Shown one piece after another: positions 6,055-8,715 of a DNA stretch of 8,715 nt. A program made the position numbers and the translations under genes. Position 1 is the stretch's first letter, and the number at the start of each line of letters is the position of its first letter. The stretch lies in the NCBI GenBank assembly GCA_001940655.1, contig MBAA01000079.1:43476-52190 (forward strand), written 5' to 3'. This stretch comes from Promethearchaeota archaeon CR_4. Lineage in GTDB: Archaea > Asgardarchaeota > Lokiarchaeia > Sigyniarchaeales > CR-4. The notes under the pieces are model-generated. The model did not search any database. It worked only from the letters and a program-made list of their open reading frames with translations, and was not told the origin of the DNA.

Positions 6055-7200
6055 TTATAGGGTGAAAGACCGCAAAAATTGGCGAAGAGTGGTGTTACCA
6101 CAGGAGGTGCAATAAACCTTTACTTGGGAACCCCGCCCCAACCCCGCTTTTCTGCCAATGATTTGTAATCCATCCTTCCCGCATTTCTCGCAAATCAATA
6201 ACCGATGGCGGGCATCTTTTTGGATTCCGGATTCTTGCCCGGAAAATACAGCTCGAGACTTTTCGTGACACTTGGGACAGGTGATGAGCGCTTCAAAGAC
6301 AGGCGAGGGATAGGGAAATTTAAAATCTGTGTCAAGTTTCGTAATTGACGCTGCCCCATAATTGCACCACTGGCATTTGAACCGATCTTGCGCGAGGTAA
6401 TTATCAATGTGTGGGGAAATTTCTTGCCCTGCAAGGTCTGTGAGGATACGCCAAGTCTCATCTACGATGAAGGCAACGATATTGAACGTGGTGTTGCGAG
6501 CGAGAGGGATAGACACGCGCCCTAAGTCGAATTCCAAAATGAAATCCTGTCCAATTATTGTTCCATTTCCCGAAGGTCGGAGTTGTAACGTGTCCACGAG
6601 ATTCAGCACGAAACGCTTCCGTCCTATTTTCTTTTGAATCCTCCGCCCGAGAATGCTAGCGGGTGGTACCTTAGGGTAAGTTTTTGTGAGTTCGGAGCGG
6701 AGGAAAGTGGAAATATCATCCATCCCCGGCACCCACGCAGCAGAAACTGGATTGACTCGCACGACATTCTTTCGGAGGGCAAAGCGATTTTTCCGAGGTT
6801 CTAGATATTTCCGAGTCGTGTAATCATACAATTGAATAAATAGAGGGGGTAATTCTTGGGTTGTGAGGTAGGACTTGAAGGGCGTGCTGGGGGTATAAAA
6901 TCCGTGTACGGGAAACGGTAATTTATTCGGGTGAAGGCGCGTATAGGTTCCCTTCCATATATTGGCGTTCCAATTAAGGAGGGCTAGAGAAAGGTACGAC
7001 CGATCCGCTTTCTCGTTTTCGAGGATCCCAAGGATGGAGTCTTTATTCGGCGAAATCAGGCATTTTACTATATGGATGTTGAGATTCGCCGTTGTTACCC
7101 ACTTGTCGATTTCCGATTGAACCTGCTGTGAGACGGGCGAATATTGTTGTTGGGTTGCCATCGCTTCGGGATTATAAGAATCGGGGGGAACTTCAGACAT
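6055..7200 (-). CDS. Unknown protein with two C-terminal zinc ribbons, divergent from PAN
   Basis: I do not recognise this 381-residue protein. Its first ~30 residues are polar and probably flexible. Residues about 30-260 form an unplaced domain with scattered aromatic residues (for example YLSLALLNWNANIWKG and PLFIQLYDYTTRKYLEP). The C terminus has four CxxC pairs: C276/C279 (CQWC), C308/C311 (CPKC), C337/C340 (CEKC) and C364/C367 (CTSC). They are spaced for two zinc ribbons, the second ending FLRSFTL. It is probably cytoplasmic. Ribbons of this kind bind nucleic acid or protein; neither is shown here. The frame is open to an ATG at 7299, but the AT-rich promoter element (7262-7275) would then lie inside the gene, so ATG 7200 is preferred; ATG 7158 is also possible. 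Its head-to-head position with PAN suggests shared control. Confidence 0.8.
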   Translation of the reverse strand: MSEVPPDSYNPEAMATQQQYSPVSQQVQSEIDKWVTTANLNIHIVKCLISPNKDSILGILENEKADRSYLSLALLNWNANIWKGTYTRLHPNKLPFPVHGFYTPSTPFKSYLTTQELPPLFIQLYDYTTRKYLEPRKNRFALRKNVVRVNPVSAAWVPGMDDISTFLRSELTKTYPKVPPASILGRRIQKKIGRKRFVLNLVDTLQLRPSGNGTIIGQDFILEFDLGRVSIPLARNTTFNIVAFIVDETWRILTDLAGQEISPHIDNYLAQDRFKCQWCNYGAASITKLDTDFKFPYPSPVFEALITCPKCHEKSRAVFSGQESGIQKDARHRLLICEKCGKDGLQIIGRKAGLGRGSQVKVYCTSCGNTTLRQFLRSFTL

Positions 7201-7254
7201 ATGGGAGATAATAATTCGCGTTACAAATACAATGCGGATTAGGAGCGCAGAGTT

Positions 7255-7278
7255 TTTTTGGAATAATTTATTTATCAC
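7255..7278. promoter_or_regulatory. AT-rich divergent promoter region for the zinc-ribbon gene and PAN
   Basis: AATAATTTATTTAT (7262-7275) can serve as a TATA-like box in either direction. Leftward it lies about 65 bases before ATG 7200; rightward it lies about 85 bases before the PAN ATG. No other equally AT-rich element was seen between the two genes. Use in both directions is inference. Confidence 0.4.
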
Positions 7279-7355
7279 ATTAAGACGACTGAATTCCACA
7301 ACACTTTCTCAATGAAGAATGTGGTTGTAGAAATTTGCGCGCGTGAAGAATCCGT

Positions 7356-8477
7356 ATGGGAGCAGTTAACACCGATAACGTGCCAGAATTAAGAAAGGCC
7401 GTAGTCCGATTGACGCGAGAGCGGGACGCAGCCCAAAAGGAGGCACGCGAATTATCTCGTGCCATTCAAAATATGGCGCAACCGCCACTTCTAGTGGCAC
7501 AGGTGAGCAGGGTACTTTCTAAAAACTATGCTATCGTGCGCACTCCCAACAGTCAGGAATTTCTCGTGCCCCATCCGAATTTTGAATTGTCTGCGGGGGA
7601 CACGGTAGCCCTGAATCAAAATACATTAGCGATTGTCAAGATTCTCCCTTCAAATATTGATGCTTTTGTCGCTTCGATGGAGCTGGACGAGAAACCCCGC
7701 GAAACCTACGAAGATATCGGCGGTCTCCGGGAAATCTTGCAAGACATCCGTGAAGTGGTAGAATTACCCCTCATCCATCCCGAGGTATTTACCAAGATGG
7801 GAATCGAACCTCCCGCCGGGGTATTACTGGAAGGGCCTCCGGGAACGGGAAAGACCTTGGTTGCTCGCGCTGTCGCCAATGCAACACACGCTACCTTCAT
7901 CCGCCTCGTGGGATCAGAGCTCGTCCAGAAATTCATCGGAGAAGGTGCCAGGATTGTCCGGGAAATCTTTGCCCTCGCGCGGGAAAAGTCCCCGTCAATT
8001 CTCTTCATTGACGAAATTGACGCAGTTGCTTCGCGGCGAACCCCAGATTCCCAAGTCAGTGACCGGGAAGTGCAACGAACCCTCATGCAACTCCTGTCGG
8101 AACTTGATGGGTTCAATCAAATCAAAGGCGTGAAGGTGCTGGCCGCCTCGAACCGGCCGGACATCCTCGATCCCGCCATTTTACGCCCCGGGCGTTTTGA
8201 CCGGATCATTCATTTCAGTCTCCCAGAGGAAAAAGACCGGGGGGAGATTCTCAAGATCCACACACGGCGCATGCCCCTCAGAAACGTTGATTTGAATCAT
8301 CTCGCCAAGATCACCGATGGAATGAGCGGCGCCGACATTCGCGGGATGTGCACGGAAGCCGCGATGTTTGCCATTCGGGGGGCACTCGATTATATCACTG
8401 AAGCCCAATTCATCCAGGCCATGAGTAAACTGAAAAAGGATCATCTTGAGCAGAAACCCCACAACCTATATATGTGA
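7356..8477 (+). CDS. pan: Proteasome-activating nucleotidase (PAN), AAA+ ATPase
   Basis: The 373-residue protein forms the hexameric ATPase that unfolds substrates and feeds them into the archaeal 20S proteasome. It has a short N-terminal coiled coil (about 8-40), an OB domain (about 44-98, ending ALNQNTLAIVKILP) and the AAA+ domain (about 118-350). Visible motifs are Walker A GPPGTGKT (160-167), the pore loop FIG (193-195; usually YIG), Walker B ILFIDE (215-220), sensor 1 Asn266, arginine fingers in LRPGRFDR (Arg277, Arg280) and sensor 2 region GMSGADI. It ends in Leu-Tyr-Met, a proper HbYX tail that docks into the 20S ring and opens its gate. It is shorter than typical PAN (about 390-430) because of the coiled coil. 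A TGA 12 bases upstream in frame rules out a longer N terminus. No clear ribosome site was seen; no proteasome subunit gene lies in the window. Confidence 0.95.
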   Translation: MGAVNTDNVPELRKAVVRLTRERDAAQKEARELSRAIQNMAQPPLLVAQVSRVLSKNYAIVRTPNSQEFLVPHPNFELSAGDTVALNQNTLAIVKILPSNIDAFVASMELDEKPRETYEDIGGLREILQDIREVVELPLIHPEVFTKMGIEPPAGVLLEGPPGTGKTLVARAVANATHATFIRLVGSELVQKFIGEGARIVREIFALAREKSPSILFIDEIDAVASRRTPDSQVSDREVQRTLMQLLSELDGFNQIKGVKVLAASNRPDILDPAILRPGRFDRIIHFSLPEEKDRGEILKIHTRRMPLRNVDLNHLAKITDGMSGADIRGMCTEAAMFAIRGALDYITEAQFIQAMSKLKKDHLEQKPHNLYM

Positions 8478-8484
8478 TTTTTTT
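8478..8484 (+). terminator. T-run terminator directly after PAN
   Basis: Seven T follow the PAN stop codon without a gap; a second run of six T lies at 8499-8504. Together they form a likely oligo-T terminator. Confidence 0.5.
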
Positions 8485-8587
8485 CAGAGCATCCTTCATT
8501 TTTTATAAAATTACTTGTTTTCAATCCTTCTTTTCAATAATCCCGATTTTTGAACTTAATATGAGAAAAAGGGAGAGAATGATTGAA

Positions 8588-8614
8588 CTGCATTTTTCAC
8601 TAATTAAATTGCAG
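8588..8614 (-). terminator. Hairpin at the end of the right-edge membrane protein gene
   Basis: CTGCATTTT and AAATTGCAG form a nine-base stem with one mismatch around a nine-base loop. It overlaps the TAA of the minus-strand gene, and a short T run follows on that strand near 8563-8567. It may terminate this gene or protect its 3' end. Confidence 0.35.
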
Positions 8615-8715
8615 TAGGGGGAGCATTCTTGTGCAGAAGTCTTTCAAAGTTGGCTCGGGCGAAGATGATGATGCACACGAGAAGAACAGAAGCCTCAAAT
8701 AGGAATGCAAAAGTT
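8604..8715 (-). CDS. C-terminal fragment of a membrane protein (runs off the window)
   Basis: The minus strand is open from the right edge for 36 codons to a TAA at 8604-8606. It reads as one hydrophobic helix (FLFEASVLLVCIIIF) followed by a basic, polar tail (ARANFERLLHKNAPPTAI), the usual end of an integral membrane protein with a cytoplasmic C terminus. The fragment is too short to name a family. It is convergent with PAN, with about 125 bases between the two stop codons. Confidence 0.6.
   Translation of the reverse strand, partial: TFAFLFEASVLLVCIIIFARANFERLLHKNAPPTAI

Noticed and set aside
7201..7299. 33-codon N-terminal extension of the zinc-ribbon protein from ATG 7299
   Set aside because: It would place the AT-rich promoter element inside the coding region, and its composition is unlike the rest of the protein.
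7706..8116. 136-codon ORF antisense to PAN
   Set aside because: It is the complement of a highly conserved AAA+ core, so its openness follows from codon use in PAN.

Overview
The window reads as archaeal chromosome. The markers are a proteasome-activating nucleotidase (PAN) ending in a proteasome-docking HbYX tail, an archaeal-type 8-oxoguanine glycosylase/lyase (Ogg2), the start of a COG1900/DUF39 homocysteine-biosynthesis protein, AT-rich TATA-like boxes and T-run terminators. Rubrerythrin and a cysteine-rich dicluster ferredoxin-like protein suggest an anaerobe. I cannot fix the lineage; an Asgard or other uncultivated archaeon would fit, but no gene here proves it. GC content is moderate. 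Gene organisation is loose, mostly single-gene units with gaps.

Left part (1-2400), all on the minus strand: the first ~144 codons of the DUF39 protein, cut by the window edge; a weak 114-codon ORF just upstream of it; then a membrane-anchored PHB-depolymerase/feruloyl-esterase-like (LpqC, COG3509) hydrolase with a complete Ser-Asp-His set. Between the last two lies a gap with a coding-looking stretch directly after the hydrolase stop codon.

Middle (2400-5320): a ~660-base stretch with no confident gene. It is relatively GC-rich and holds one minus-strand reading frame with a short PQQ-propeller-like segment. It is followed by ogg (minus), a short gap with another orphan coding-looking tail, and a plus-strand Fe-S protein. 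That protein has an apparent N-terminal winged helix, a nine-cysteine centre and two C-terminal [4Fe-4S] motifs.

Right part (5320-8715): rubrerythrin (minus) with an inverted repeat over its probable promoter; a 381-residue unknown protein with two zinc ribbons (minus) that shares a divergent AT-rich promoter region with PAN (plus); and, convergent with PAN, the last 36 codons of a membrane protein cut by the right edge.

Functional themes are oxidative-stress protection and repair (rubrerythrin, Ogg), regulated proteolysis (PAN), sulfur amino acid synthesis (DUF39) and redox or electron transfer (Fe-S protein). No CRISPR array, transposase, rRNA or tRNA was seen. The best candidates for new biology are the zinc-ribbon protein paired with PAN and the winged-helix/nine-cysteine/ferredoxin protein. 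Two genes also have a strong ribosome-binding site aimed at a tiny overlapping leader ORF.
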